Of a stretch of DNA of 64,000 bases, positions 1 through 15,191 are shown one piece after another. The stretch spans positions 6,262,001 to 6,326,000 of the forward strand of contig NC_092605.1 of NCBI RefSeq assembly GCF_047663525.1, written 5' to 3'. The notes beneath the pieces were generated by a model that ran no database searches, was not told where the DNA came from, and was given only the letters and a program-made list of their open reading frames with translations. The position numbers and the translations under genes were made by a program. Origin of the DNA: Anas platyrhynchos. Taxonomy: Eukaryota > Chordata > Aves > Anseriformes > Anatidae. The first letter of the stretch is position 1, and every line of letters starts with the position of its first letter.

Positions 1-3000
1 TGCCAGCTCCACTCAGCCTGTGACCAGATCCATACCTCACCAAAACCTCCTCTCTCCCCAACTTCTGTGGTGTGCAAAACAGAGCAAGTTTTCACAAGTT
101 CTTTCTGGAGTGCCAGATCACACTTGCAGGCGAAGGTATGATATAGACCCACATATTGTCCTTGAGAGCCAAGGTACACCAGCAAGAGACCCTCACAGCA
201 AGTAGGTGGAGGGGAGGAAGCTGGGATCTCACAAGTTCAGTCCAAAAGCTACATACGCCCCTGCTTCATGTAACACCCTCTGTCCTGCTGCAGCCCAAAA
301 GAGCATTGACTGTGGATGCTCTTGCACAGGACTCATTTAGAAAGTACGTCTGTAAATTATCATTCGGTGGACAAAGAGTAGATGCAGGTAGATACAGCCA
401 GAGAACAGGCCATCAGATGACCCATCCCCCATTTGGCTCTGGACTCCTCACAAAACCCTATTTCCTCAGTCTGGCAAGGTTCAGATGGCTCCATCATACC
501 CTACTCCTCCAAAGCTCTCTGACCTGGCAGCATTCCTAGCTGCAGATGCCTTGTGCTGGATTTACAGCGAGAAGCACCATGAGCCTCAGGAATATAATAA
601 TTTGTACCTGTTAATGATCTAACTCAGTTTGTTACACAGACCCTGACATTTTAAATTAAATTATGCTCTTAAAATAAAGCATAGAAGAAACCCCTGTGAA
701 CTGTAACTTTAAGTGAGACCAATAAGAGCAAACCTTGTATCAAGCAGTAGCGCTGTCATGTGGCTGAACGTTCAATCGTTATTGCCATTTATTCTTTAAC
801 TAAGGATTTCTGTTTGACCCTTGCAATTAACTTAGTAGGTCAAAATTGGAAAACACCACATTGCATTTAAATACATGAATGTTGCTTCTGTCCTTGAGAG
901 CTGAAGCAATGTTGAGATGTTCAGACTTCCTAATCAAGATTCCCCTTGCCTCCATTTGAATGAGAATGACACTGAAAAGACAGGCTCTGGGCAACACTCG
1001 TGGCAAGATCCATACACCCACTTGTATGCCATTCTCAGCTTCCCACAAATGTTTACTGGAGAATATTTTGATTTATTCAGACACCCTGAAAAACACCCAA
1101 TTCACCAGAACAGATGTGATACTGCTAAAGGCTTTGACACTGCACATCTTTATCAGCTCCAAAGCCTGTGTTGTCTTAATCTTGGAAAACTATTTTGCAC
1201 ATTGCCTCTTTTTTTTGAATTGTATTTGAGACCAACGAAGGGGTGAATCCTTCCACATACCTTTGGAATCACAAGGGCCAATGTCAAACCATGATTTTAT
1301 CTGAGTATGGAGGGACTAAGGCAACATGTCTTCTTTCCTAAGGCAACCTGCTTTGCATCCAACAGAATGAGAGAAACATACCCTGCACTGTCATACACGA
1401 GGAAATCCAACTCTGGCATAACTATTTCCATCAACTGCATCACATGGGGCATGATGGGTATGGCAGAGACTTTCTCTGTCAGAAGAAACTGGCAGTTCTA
1501 TGCAGATGCTATTAAGATGATGAAACCAAAAATACATCCACAGATTATTTCTTACATGAAATAGTCAACCAATGTATCTGAGAAACTTGCAAGCTCCACT
1601 TTCCTTCTGAAACGCCAGTAAAACCACTTCTCCCACCTTATGGATTACACTGCATTTCTTCTCACGATTCCAAATTATATTGTTAGATTTCAGTTAAATT
1701 CAGGCGGAGGTGGTGTTAACACCACGTTTTGTATGCCACCAAACAAGCTGTAAGCACGCAAACACCTAGCTATAAACACGCAGATGATTGATGTAAATAA
1801 CCATACGCACATGTACAAATTCCATTTACATAGAGGCAGACCACGTCTCAATCCCACAGTCTGCACAGAGGACTACTCCTCTTTGCACCAACTCCCACAC
1901 CACTGGGAATTTCTAGATATGTTCAAACTTGAAGTCAACCCTGGGCATGCTTTGACACCTGAATTTTTTGGTGTAAAATAGATCTGTGCTTGCACAGATA
2001 GCTCCTCAATCTCTTAATCTGACCTTTTGGTTGAAAGAAACAGTTTATTAATGATAGCCAGCAAAAAGGATTATTACACTTAATTTAAATGTAAATTAAG
2101 AGACTTTGGAAGAATATTTTTTGATATTTGTTATTTTTTAAAGGAATTAAATAATATCAAAAACTGAGACAGACCTAGCATAGCTCATAAAATCAGCCTG
2201 TGAAGACATAAAATTCATCAGGTCTTTGTCTCCACCTACTGTTTGGAGGAATAATACTTGAAACTCCTTCAGGGACACAGTGAAGACACTGAATACCTTT
2301 CTCTTTATAAAAACATCTATTCCATATACGTTGCAATACTTTACCAGTTGTTATCATAGCTGCTGCTAAAAACCTAACATTGAAAGATAATCACGTCTTA
2401 TTTTATTTAGAAGAGAACATTAGCCCACAACTATTCCAAAGGGGCAACTGTTACGGTTTTATGGAACACCCTTCCTTCCATATAAGGTTTGATATACAAA
2501 AAACTCTGCTGAAAATGTAAGCATAAGAGGTGATTTGGAAACTTTCTGAACAGGAATGAAAATTAAAAGCCTACACTCTTTTTTTTTTTTTTAAATGACC
2601 AACAATTATATTTTGAAAAACCCCTCAGGTTTGCAAGTCTAAACCTGCACAGGCTGAGAATGCTCTCAGGTGTAACGGCAAAACGAATGAAACAATATAG
2701 TCTTAATTAAAACTGATCAATCTGTCAAAGCCTGGAAGAGATTACAGACATGTCTGATCGGTGGCTGCTCTATAGTTGTACTTCCTAATCTGACAAAACA
2801 AAATGTAAGCTATACAGGTTTTCTAAAGATAGGTCTTTTCCTTGTATTTTAGCATTGTCTGGCTACTTTCTCTCTTTTCTATCACTATACTTCTGGATAA
2901 TCAGAAGCCAAAATAAAGCTTTTCCTTGCAACAGTCTGGGGAGGACAAGTGCTAGGCCTGCTTGAACAAAAACTGGGGAAGCCCTGGGAGTCCATTAAAA

Positions 3001-6000
3001 ACTTGATTGAAACTGTCAGGCTGATGGCACAGTAGCAGCTAACCTGCACAGTAAGAGGGCACAGATGCACTGCAGGCAATTTGGTGTTTTTATTTATTTA
3101 AACCACATGATGTTTCCAACCCTCAGAACGTGTTCAGGCAGCAGATTGAAGTGTGCCAGAAAATTGAACCTTAAGACACACTGCTATTGGTGAATAAGCT
3201 CTTTCAGAAATACGCCCTGGATGGACCTAAAAATGTACTTGCAAAGATGCATATGGGAATCATTTTGTTTTCACAAATAACTGTCTTGACTGCATGTTGC
3301 AGAACTGTGAGGGCTTTCAGCTATTTTCAAAACTGCCTGTAGGATTTAAATAGCAAGTTCCCTATTTATTACCGTGAAGAAGAGGATATGGACACTGATG
3401 ACTGACAAATTCACATTTTAATCCCTTTCTTCTCTGAGTACGCAATTACATCGAATATTCTTACATCACCTCAAGAACACACAGACAATAAAGGCTCTTA
3501 CATGGTAGATGGACCTAGAAGTATCAGACTCAAAAGAAACTTCCTCCACTCAGCTCCTGATTACCCTCAGGAAGGTTGGTACAATGACCACCTGCAGATT
3601 TCATCCAAAATAAACGTTTTTATATAAGAAATACTAGACGTTACGTACGCATCCAAGCTGTAATAAAACTTGCAGTTGATATTACCTCACCATTTGTTTT
3701 TCAACTTCACTTGAGGAAGCCTTTGGGCACTTCTGACACAAGGACAGGAGAACCCCACAAACAGGTGATGAATCTGGCCATAAGCAGTGCACTGGAGACC
3801 TACATCCTCCTCCTCTGTGTCTGAAGCAGGCTGAAAGGAATCCTCATGCACCTCTCCAGCCTAACCCACAACGGACAGAGCCATGAGGAAGGGGGTAGGG
3901 AATTGTGTCACCAGGAACGTCACGTCTTGGCCAGATGTGCACACTCAAAAACTTACTGAAAGCTTTTATGTATCCTGATAGATTGTTTTCCTGAAGGAGA
4001 AAGCTTTGCAGCTGTAAAGCAAATAAACTTAATTTAGCAAATACTCTCCCTCCAACGCTTATTTACAGACACTAATGCACATCTTAAAAATTGTTTTAAA
4101 CCATAAGCAGAAACTCCAAAATGGGTAAACAAAAAAAGGTTTGATAACATGCAGAAAAGGCATGTCCACAGCAAGAAATCCGTCTTTGCATAACAACCCT
4201 AGAGGACACGATAAGATATGCTCAAGTGCATACCCTTTTCTTCTCAGTATAGGACAACCCCCAACAGAAGTAAGCTGTGTAAGCAGCACTCAATCTTTGG
4301 CCTCTGCTGGGCAGATGTGCTGTTGGGGCAGGACAGATGCCAAGATGACAGAGCAAAACACTTTGGGTTTATTTCCTTTGCTTCACATGGTGCTGTTTTT
4401 ATAACCTCACTAATATTGTTATTTGTTGAGCTCGGGGAGGAAAGCTGCATAGGAATTGTCAAACAGGATCTCACCAGAGGGCTTACGTCCATCCCTTCGT
4501 AGTAGAAATAACAGGCTATACTTTCCGACAGATGTGCTAATATTCTGCAGGAATTGGTCACAACATTGACTGTGCCAGCACCTGCAGCTTCAGAGGAAAT
4601 GAGCCCTAACGGAATAATAACGGCGTATCTGGCCATAAAAGCCATTCCTTCCAAACTTTTCATATGCTAGTCAAGGTGTACTTTACAGCAGAAATGTTTG
4701 GAAGCGAGAGACTAATTTGAAGACCAAGTGGGCATAAGCCACTCATATAAACCCAAACGCACACAAACACAACCATGTTCTCTCAGTATCACACATGAGA
4801 CCCCCAGTGGTATCTGTTTGAGGTTTATCCACAGTCAGCGAGCCGCCCTGAGCTGTACTTGTCTTCCCAGCCAAAGGATGGTCACCCCTGCCCTACGGTA
4901 TAGACCTGAAGAATAAAATTTAATGAGATTTAATTCAAAGGTGTCATCGTATAAAAGTGTGTGCTTGGGGAACAGCTATATTTCTGGCTTTTCTGATTCC
5001 TCATAGCAACAATTCCACCAACTAATTCATGCAAATAAAAAGCACTTTTTGAAGTACTATTTCATTATTTACTGAAAGAAGGGAGGAAAAAAAAAGTCTT
5101 TGAAGTGAAAGGCACTGCCATCCTGGAGCTAGGGAAGCTTTGGTAACTATAGCAACATTATAATTTCCATTATAAATTTTAATAGATAGTTAATTTGGCA
5201 AATCACATGCTGGAATTCAAGCCATTTTTTCCAGCGAACCCGGACTTTTCAATACATGAAGCTATTCATGTTTACAAGCAGTTGCCTCTAAAACGCTCTA
5301 CAACACAGCTGCCTTCCAAACATAATTTTTATATCAGCCTTGACAAAGAAAGTTTGATAAGTGGATTCTACTTCTGCTATTATTGCCCTTGACAATGTTT
5401 TTTTCCTTCTGAAACCAAGTGAAGTGTTTGCAAATGCTCTTTTTTTTTTTTTTTTTTTCCTTTTTTTCGGAAGACAGAACAGGCAACGTTCAGTGGGGAC
5501 TAACTCATATACTGTTAAAGTAGTTCAAATACTTTGTCTTCCAAATCCTGATCAATATCCAAGTTATTTTAAAAGTACATAGCTGTATGGATAGGAGATT
5601 AATGAACAAAGTTGGCTATGAGCTATGACAGAATGCTTTATCAGGGTGAAATTCACCTACAAAAGACTTTCTGAAATTCACTGAAGAAGGTAAGACTGCT
5701 AAGCAAGAAGAAGCATGCTGTTTATTACTAGTGAATTTGATGAGGCATTCAGGCATGGAGACTTCCTCTATCACTGCAAAATAAGCTGCATTCCTCCCTT
5801 GTATACTACACACTGTAAAAAGCTTGAAAACAAGCAACTATCTCAAAAATCCAGATTTTTCTTAAGATAATTAAGATGAATCTTAAACATGATAGACTCT
5901 CCACCCATTCCAACCCTTTCTACCTATCCAACCCATCCCAATCATCCAATCTATTTGCTTGGTAGCCCAACACTACTCAGCCAGGAGGGTCACTACATGG

Positions 6001-9000
6001 CACAGCTTACTGCAACCACCAAGGCTGCTGCTTCCCAGTGAATTTCAGCTCCATATTCATTCTTCATGCAGAAAATTTCATGTTCCCCTAGCACAACATT
6101 ATTACTACGAAATCGAGACGGCAGTAGTCAGCCTTCGGTGTTCAAACCCAGATTTCCTCACCCCTACTGCTAGCTCCTACTCTTGAGATTAAGGTTTAGC
6201 AAAACCCTGGTAAACCAGACACAAGCTAATTAAAAAGCAAAAAATACCCCCAAAGAGCTGAAAGCCTCCTGTGCACATGCAGAGTCAAGAAGAGCCAAAA
6301 GGCATCAATATACTTGATGTCAACACATGAACTGCTTAACTTTAGGAACACCTGTTCTACATGTGGCTTCAGAAGAACCAACAGCTTTGAATACTCTTAC
6401 CTTGCACTTCTCAAAGCCCATGGAAGTACAAACCCCCACCAGTGCTCTGACATCACCAAGCTGAACTTCTCTTTACCTCCAGATCCAGCTCAAACCCAAA
6501 CTTTTTCCTTTCTTCCTGATGTACAACATAATAGTTCAGCCATCAAGTTCACCTGATTTCTCCCTACGTATGTTTAACAAATACACATGTAGGTTTAGTG
6601 ACTGTATTTGTATTCTCTTGTATCATGGAACCAAGTTTTTCTTCAAAATTACAGTAATAAGCCTACCTAATGCCGTTATAGTTGGGATTATTTATTTATT
6701 TATTGAAAAATAAATCTATTTAAAATTTTTGTGCCATACAACCGGGACCCTTTGGTAACTCAGTAGATAAACTGTCCAGAATGCTTAAGATAATGTAACA
6801 AATGGGAAAAGAAGCTTCGTCTTCTCATTTTTGCTTTATCAGATTGTGAAGAACGCATAACATTACATGCAGTCTTGCTCAGCAAGAAAAAAAGATACCA
6901 TTTAACAGTGATGCCCCACATTCTGCCTGATAATATCAAACAGAAAGAGATCTCCTGTAAAATTAGACAGTAGCTATTAAATGGACAACAAAAAGTATGA
7001 GAAAAAATACATAGAAAAATCACAAAATAAGAATCTGTAAATGGCAGCATTAACACACACTCAATGGAAGTGTTAATGAAAACAGAAATTAGCCTAATTA
7101 AATCTTCTCTACAGTACCTGACAGCAAAGTACATTGGTCTAATTGTATACAGAGTACATTTTATTGATGCAACAAGGTAAGGCAGTTAAAACTACTGAAC
7201 TGTTAAAAAATAGCCTTAAAATGTCATCCTAGATCTAATGAAAGGATCAAAATAAAAACGAATGTTAAATCCCCTAGTTTTTTTGTTTTGTTTTGTTTTT
7301 TAAGAAAAGAATCTAGCTCTCTAGTCACAAGTACCTATTCCTACATTGCAGTCCCCATGAAGAAATGCAATGAGATCCCTCTGGTGGAAATTTGGAATAG
7401 CCAAGAATAAAGAAGCTTCTTTGTTATTATTAGAACATGGAGGATATTTGATAAGACATGGAGAAAACAGCTGTTGCCTACATCATTAAAATAGCGTTGA
7501 ATGGCCAAACAGAACCTGCATGGATTAGTCATGGGAAGAAGTGCTAAAAATAAATATCATTTTCACATCAGAGTAGTGGTAAGGTAACATAGCAAAAAGG
7601 ATACAAGGATACAAAGTACTCTAAACTAAAGAAGGGAAAGCTCTCAGCTCAATTAGATGAGGCTTCAATTAGTCTGAGGAAGTCATCAGATCAGACTTGA
7701 TGCATGCTCAAATTGTAGAAGAGAGCACAGTTACTGTGCTCTCTCTTTTAATGTTCTCCCTTATTTACCTCCTTTCAGTCTCCTCCCAGATGCGCTGTTG
7801 ATACCATCCCTGAGTTACGACACAAGGTGGAAGCTATCATAATTATCAGAAAACATATTTCTTCTTTTCTTTATCTAGAACCCATAGCTAGGGCTTACTA
7901 TTATGGGCAGAAACAGAAACTAAATTTAACCCCAGGCAGAAGCAGCCACTGGGAACAACAACAAAAAAAAAAGTGAAACACAAACCTTAAGTGATAAGCC
8001 CCCAAACCAGGAGAAATCCTATTGCCAAGCCTGAAAACTGAATTGTGATGGCAACCATCACTAAACCCTTAGCAACATCCAATAACAAGGTAAACTGAAT
8101 GGAAATAACGGAGCTAAGCTTCAAAGGATATATAGCAAAAGAGGTTGTTTCCCACATACCTGGAGTCTCAGTTATGGAACAATTAAGTCAATTAGCAGGA
8201 CACTGAACTTAGTCCTTTTGTTTGCAGGCAGTCAGGATCACAAAGGCTGGGTGTTACCAGTTTCCCCAGCTCAGTAACACCAAACAGGGAGACTGCTACC
8301 TGACGGCAAAATGTTCACGTCTGTCCCCTTTCCCAGTGGAACACAATTGAAAGGAAATCACAATAATGTAACCCACAAATGACAAGATATGGCTGATGCA
8401 TCCTTTAGTCTGTTACACGTTGCAGAGGAATGAAAGGTGCCTGGTGCAGTCAGCATGGGGAGAAGGAACTCCTCACACTGTCAGCATTAGGTGCTTGGCT
8501 TATTTCTTTGTGCAACAGAAACCCTGCTGCAGTTAATGGGACAGGTGATGCAAACTCCCTGATCTTTGGTCTGAGAGTTTACCTCTATGTGTAATTAGAA
8601 GCACCATCATTAAACTTAGTGCTTAAAATTGCAGGCAGGAAGCAGACACACAACATATTCCTACAGGGCTACAATGTACTTTATGGACCATGTAGGAAAG
8701 TCTGTGCTTAAACCAAATCCCAGATGTGTCTGAAAAGCAGTTTGCCCGCTTCTCCAAATTAAATTTAATCCACCTACCAACACAAGCACAGATAATAGAA
8801 CTAAATGTAGTTTTTATCTAGTAGACAGGCAGTTTCTCTGCCTGGGAAATGTTTATGTAAGTGATTATAATGTCTGACAAGTCCTACTGAAAACACCAGG
8901 CTTCCAGCAAACCACGAGCTGCAGTTAGAGGCCCAATCAAACAAACCAAGCGTGAATGATAAGAAGAGCTAGAAGTAAACAAATTGGAAGGTAAAAGGTG

Positions 9001-12000
9001 TTTCAGACCAGGAAAAAAATGCCTTGTTTGAAGAATACAGGACCCGAGGTACTAGTAATTCCCATTGTTCTCAGCATTATATTTAATATCCTAGCAAATC
9101 CAGTAATGATACTAGACAAGAAAATGATGATGGCTTCTGAACCAGCACTGTGGTACTTACAGGCTCCATCTCTGTGCGTTCATTTCAGATTACTTGTCCA
9201 GCTTCAGGCTGTGACAGAATGAGCTAACCACAGCTGAAAGAGAATCTGCAAATTTCCTTTACATATTCTTCTCCCATACTAGAACAATGCTTCCCTGATT
9301 TATTGATCCTTTCTTGGAAGCATCAGTGTAAAACGCCTCTGAGAATCAATGATCACCTCCCTGCCTCTTCCCCAGCACAGCCTACACGCCCAGCAAAAAG
9401 CTGCATCTTGCAATAAATGTTTATGTTTGCTTCCTTAAGGACCCAAATCCCATATGATTCTTCAGGCTTGGATTGAAATTCCAGTACTAGATCGATTCCC
9501 CCGCATCCACTGGATTTCTTCAGGTTTCCACGGAGGGACAAGGGCACAGCATTAACACTCCAGGTACTAGTTTGTACATCATACCACGTTTTCATACTTA
9601 ATTTTTAAATCTGTATTTATAGCTTTAATTTGTCTGTGAAGTAAGAGCCTGTAAGACCTACTAAGCTGCTAATTTATTTTGCCACGAGAACTGCTTGGCT
9701 GTATCCTGGAGGACTGAGGTTTAGGCCAGATGACCAAAGTGATCCCTATGATGTGTAGCCATTACAAGTTTAAAATAGCAGCTATATTAATTTCACCCTT
9801 ACAGCCTTCCCCTTTTCCCTAGGAGCATTTTAAAAGGGGTTCTAAATCGCAATGCAAAATCAGATAACTTTTTATATGAGACACAATGTAGTTTGGTAAA
9901 ATGCAGGAAATACAGCAACTAGAGCTACAGTAAATTCGGGGTTCCAGCAGAAGAAATGAACAGAAAGGTCTGCACAGCATAAGCTTTAGATGAACCTTGC
10001 TGCCCTTCTCTAAAGATACTGTACTTTCACAACAGGTGCCATTTTGGAGCAGATGAGGTTCGTAAATTTTCTAATACTGTCCTCTTAGTGGTATGTCAAA
10101 TCCAGACCAAAAACTTAACATGCACTTAACATGCTCCTCTTCTGACAAACAAACAAACAAAACATAACTCAGCTAGAAATTAATTCAAATAAAGTGCTGA
10201 ACAAAGTTCTAGTCGTCTACCACCATTCCCCCTAAAAGTTACTTTCTGAGACAACCTCAAAGATATTATTTTGATCAGTTGCCCATACTAGTGTTGAAGT
10301 ATCAGTTATTCCTGCACTTGGTATTTCAGTTCCAGCAGCACCACGGTCACCAGTACTGTGAAGATCAGCTCAAATAAAAGACTTTTCCCTACTGTCTGGA
10401 ACTCCAGGTACATAAAAGGAGGTGGTACTCTCTGCTGTGGAGTATAAATCCTGTTTAATTGTACCTGCACACTTACTCACTTCCCCAGAAGTGTCTGAGC
10501 ATGCAACGCTCATAAGAATTTTAGAAGTTAACACTCCTAGGCTGATTTCTGCTATACTTCCTGAAATTATCTATCCTAATTGTTGGAAAAAAAAAAAAAA
10601 GAAATCCGAAGAAAGGGAAATGGACCTTAAGACTTGTTCATATTTTTTTGCTGTGCAAAGATCAGGGGAGTTACAATGAATGTAAAGAAAGCCCATTATA
10701 TCAAGAACTGAAATCTACAGCAGTAATGCAAGTTTTAGCTGAGATGCCACAGGCATTACACAGGCGGATGTACAGGGACACAGCTTCCACTTGGGTAATG
10801 AGCTGCTGGAGTTTCTACCAGCTGAGGATCTATTCCAAGTGCTTAAAGGATATTGCTTCCACTACTAAAACCAATTACTAGGGTTATGTGATTTGCAGCT
10901 TTTTTTTTTTTTCTTCAGTAGGTTCTTCTGCCAAGCTAGGAAGTTAGGCTATGAGTTGCTAGTACCCCCAGCACTAACAACCCACCATGATTATGTTCTC
11001 ATACTTGCGTATCCAATGTGTACATTTGTAATACAGAACCACTGAGAGTAAGACTCACAAGTTCCTTCCCCATGCCTACAGAAACCTATGACCAGCTTGA
11101 GAAAATAACCTTTGTTACACTGGGATTTACACTGGTGTCCTTGGAAGCAGCAGATGGTCAGGATGGGCTGCTGCCATCAGCATTTTTCCTTTAGTCTGTG
11201 AAATTATTCATATAGACACCTCAACAGCGAAGATGTTTTCTCAGCTTCAGAGCCAAAGCACAGCAGTTACAAGATGGGACAAAAGAGCAGTCAACCAGTA
11301 GTCTTTAAAATATATTAAAATGGGCTGGACTTTGTGGTTATATAACAGCAAGGAACCACTATCTCAATCTGAGGTATGAATTAAATGCTGTACCATATCA
11401 ACAGGAAATATGAACACATTTCCTTTAATTACTTCCTCTTGCAAATCATTCCGCATAGGTCTCAAAGGAAATAACTGATGCACCCAAAACAAGTTTAGTT
11501 TCTTTGCTGGCCTGTTTAAAGAAAATGCAAAACTCTTGTCATTCTTTAAATGCTGCTATTTAGACAAAATTTCTTCCTCAGAGAAGTTCAAGTGCTTTAC
11601 CAAGAGGCTGGTCTCTTTGTCTGCACCTGTAAAAAGGGACTATGAGACAGAGGAGGAAAAGAAAAACAAGGGCAGCTTCACAATTGTACCCAGGTCTCCT
11701 TCTGATTCCTATTATACAAACTACTAAGCCTCTGCCACAAAATAAACCCAGCAAGCACACTAACCTGCAGTAGAGCCTTCTGTTCTTTGTGTGGTATCTT
11801 ATACTGTAGGTGGTATGAAGTGAAAAATACATCTAGAAATGGATACACATTCAACTGAGTGCTTTTTGACACTTCAGATACATGTTCAAACTGAGTTATG
11901 TACTGCCAATGTGTTTCCTGCATGCATAAAAAATATTTATGATCTTGGTCCTGTAGCAGGATGCTTTCCCCTCTAAAAATTTCAGCAGGCTGCAGGATTG

Positions 12001-15000
12001 ACACTCTTGGCTTGAATTGTTGGCTCATATGCTACCTTATGTTCATTTTAATTGCGAAGTATTCTTGCCTAGAATGACATGCTTGTGTCAACACAGAACA
12101 GACTCGGTGCAAAAGTCACAATGGAATCTGAAACACCCTGTAGTGTAGAAACATTAGAATCCATGAGCTTGGTTTCAAATCCTTCCAGGGAGATGCTTTC
12201 TGAGAAGGCTGCATCTGGTTTTCTAATCCCACTGAAGTCTGAGAGTATTCAGATCAAACCTTACATTAAGCCCCTTCCCTAACAAGCACGGCCAAGACGA
12301 ACGAAATTAGGTTTGCCAACATTTCCCCAGAGAGTGCAATGCTTCTCTGCTGTAAAACCCACATGCTGTTTCTTGTGAGGCGGGTAGGGGTGGTGTCAGA
12401 TTTAACCTGAAATGGAAACTGAAAACAAATCTTTTAAGTTTATAATCATTTAAAATACAAACAGCTAGACAGGGCAGCCATTCAAGACAATTTCTCCTCA
12501 AATAACACAGCAGTCCAGACAAACAAGGCTGATGGCAATTAAAGGTACTAGCTGGAAACAAACAAACAAACAAACACCTTGATTTGAGATGCAAAAGTCA
12601 ATTTATAAAGTGCATAGAAAATGCCTTGGAGACGTCTGGACTGATGGAATTTTGGGATCACACAGGAATAAAATTAACCTAATCGATGTTAATAAGAACT
12701 TTGTGGTTTTCATTTTAAAACAATTCTAGAGAAGGTAGCTTTGCTTCCACAGAACTCCATTGGTTTCATCTTTATTAAGTCTGATGGGACATCTCCCACA
12801 AGCACAGTAAAAAAATATATATTAAGCCCAAAGTCAAGTGATGTTCTTTTCTCAGCCATGGGAGAAATTCTCAGTCTAGTAAATATAACTTCAGAGTGAA
12901 ATAAAAAAAAAATGAGAAACTAATCAGGGCCATGAATCAGTCTCACTGGGGAACAACTGGGCAATGCAGAACCCAAATCTAAATAGCTATCAATGTTAGA
13001 AATCCAGCCCAGGGATCTGACACTTGCTGGTGAAAGCGTACCAGATGAAAACACACTTAACAAGATAAACTTTTTTTTGCTGCCCTCTGCAGGGTGGCAC
13101 TGAGCATTGCAATCTAGAGCTGAGGCTTGGTAAGTGATAAATAGGCTCACAAGATAAACTGTTTTTTTCCAAACAGCCTTTACAATTTACTGGTCTATTG
13201 TTGCTTCACTAATCAGCACTCAATTTATATTTATTGATGTTGAATTTATAAGTGCAAGTCAGCAGTTTTACTCCAGTTGATGAGTCAGCTACAGTCAGGC
13301 TCAAGACTTCTATTCCCGTCTTCTAGGTTAGAAAAAGAAGCCATATCCAAACCTAAAAGCTGGGCATAGTCAATTCCCTCTAAAGAGGTATGTGCATGTT
13401 CTACCACAGGACTCCAGTTAAAGAGCAGTTCCCCCATCCCTCTGATTCAATACACAGCAGTCCACATATCAAAACCCACCAGTGTCTTAGCAGAGACAGG
13501 GCTTTCTTCATGTGTGAGGAAAGAACAGAGTGTTAGCCTGTGCCTTCTGTGTAAGCATGTATTCTGGATGCATGCTGAAGCAAGTTGCAATGCAAATACT
13601 ACTCCTCAGAGCACTCCATCAGACAAGAATAAAAGAACAGGCCCTCTTGTTGCAATCCCACCAGCAGGCTTCTGCTCTTTACTCCGGTTGCTTGCTATGT
13701 ACCAAGATTTAACCAGGAACTCCAGTGTACCAAAAGAAAAGTCTCTTCCAAGCTCTTTTACTTCTCTGCTCTCAAGGAGAAGATTAAGGAAATACCGCTG
13801 TCTCATTCACTTCATCCTTCCAAACTAATATGGAAATTATTTTAGTCTCAGAGATTGGATGATTTAAAAAAAAACAAAAAAGTCTTCCAGTGTTAACTCC
13901 TTGCTTGAGAATAAACAAGCACAGGTACTGTGCTTCAGTATCAGGCAGCGTCAAAGTCATCAAGAAATTCTTGAGAGAGAAGTGATGAATGAAACATGAA
14001 TATTAGAAGATCATTGTTTCTTGTTCATCAGCCATCAAATCCACTTATGTATTTCATTTGAGATCATTTCTTTTAATTCCAAAGCAAAGGCAAGGAGGAT
14101 ATGGTTCTCATTCCAGCTATTCTCTTAGAGACATTGTGGAGTTACTTTGTGTTCCCATTTCCTCATTTGTCAAAACACAAGTAACAGCAAAAATATCCAC
14201 ATCTATCATGAACTTTACCTCACTGCTGTGTGCAGGACACACCAAGATTACATAACCATAGATGTTTTCTTTGTCATTACACATCTGACGTAACGTGAGG
14301 ATGTTATAAAGACAGCTGTGTGAATGGAAGATAATATGCCTGTATGCAAGAAGGTCTGATGTGGAAAAACCTCTGCTGGGAGAGGGTCAAACACCCAGCA
14401 TTCCTATTGGATAAAGAAATACCAACTATACATCCGCATGCGTGTTATAAATGTGACATACATTTTTCAAATATCTTCATACTGAAGTACATTTAAAAAA
14501 AAAAATACAACTCATTTTGTATTTGCCACATTTGATTTTGTCAAACATGAATATTAGACATGGACTAACAAACTACAACACAGAAGTCGGTAGGAGGAAG
14601 AGTTTTCAGAACTATCTGAACCAATTTGATAACATCGAACGGAAAGGAAAGAAAAGTACAAGTTACATGGCCAGACACACAAGTATCAGCACATCAAAGC
14701 TGGCAAAGCTTGGCAACCAAGCTGAAGTTTAGAAATTAAATACTTCCTCCCAAACAATTAATTAGCAACAACCTAGATCTATATAATACAAACTGAAAGT
14801 AGTCCAGAAACACATTGACTGCGTGCAGCTAGCACCTGCACTCTGGGTCCCCAGGGGTCAGGTGTAGTCGCTTAATAAACACCTCAGAAACAGTCTAAGA
14901 TAAACTTCGGAGATGGCGTGACGTTTCGGGCCTTAAGCAGAACTCTGCAAGCAAGCCAAATGGCTTGACACAACTTGGCGAAGAACACAATCCAACTCAG

Positions 15001-15021
15001 AAGCCGTACTTAGTTCTGATC
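1..15021. other. Intergenic DNA and COPRS 3' flank, no gene recognised
   Basis: I read both strands and found no exon that I can assign to a protein. The open frames here are short (at most 127 codons) and lack recognisable motifs or flanking splice sites. Composition is AT-rich with scattered A/T runs, for example a T run at 5440-5458. In human the next gene beyond COPRS is RAB11FIP4, but no Rab-binding C-terminus was seen here. The right end must hold the COPRS 3' UTR, whose length I cannot fix. On the minus strand an ATTAAA lies at 14072-14077 and the first AATAAA at 13230-13235. Confidence 0.6.
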
Positions 15022-15191
15022 TCATTCATCAGCATCATCAAACTGGCCAATCTCAGTCACTCTAACTGGCAGTGTAAAAGCAAGACTAGCCGCATGGTGA
15101 CAACATGGGTTGTACAATGATTCCTCTTGCAAGGAGTATGAGACCAAAGGATTATTTTCCTGAAAGCTTCCGCAGTAGAGATCACCAGCAT
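15022..15191 (-). CDS. COPRS: COPRS coding exon 3 (terminal)
   Basis: Residues 126-181 and TGA (15024-15022). The acceptor is ATCTTTAG. The first two bases complete Asp126 of NPYDAGD. It ends IGQFDDADE, the most strongly conserved part of the family. Because it is too short to stand out as an open frame, it was found from this C-terminal motif. Confidence 0.9.

Noticed and set aside
6760-7134. 124-codon minus-strand open frame in the left intergenic region
   Set aside because: No recognisable domain, AT-driven hydrophobic composition, no splice sites or promoter nearby.
9700-9770. Weak CR1-like stretch
   Set aside because: Only a few words resemble the CR1 tail, without the terminal repeat; too diverged to support.
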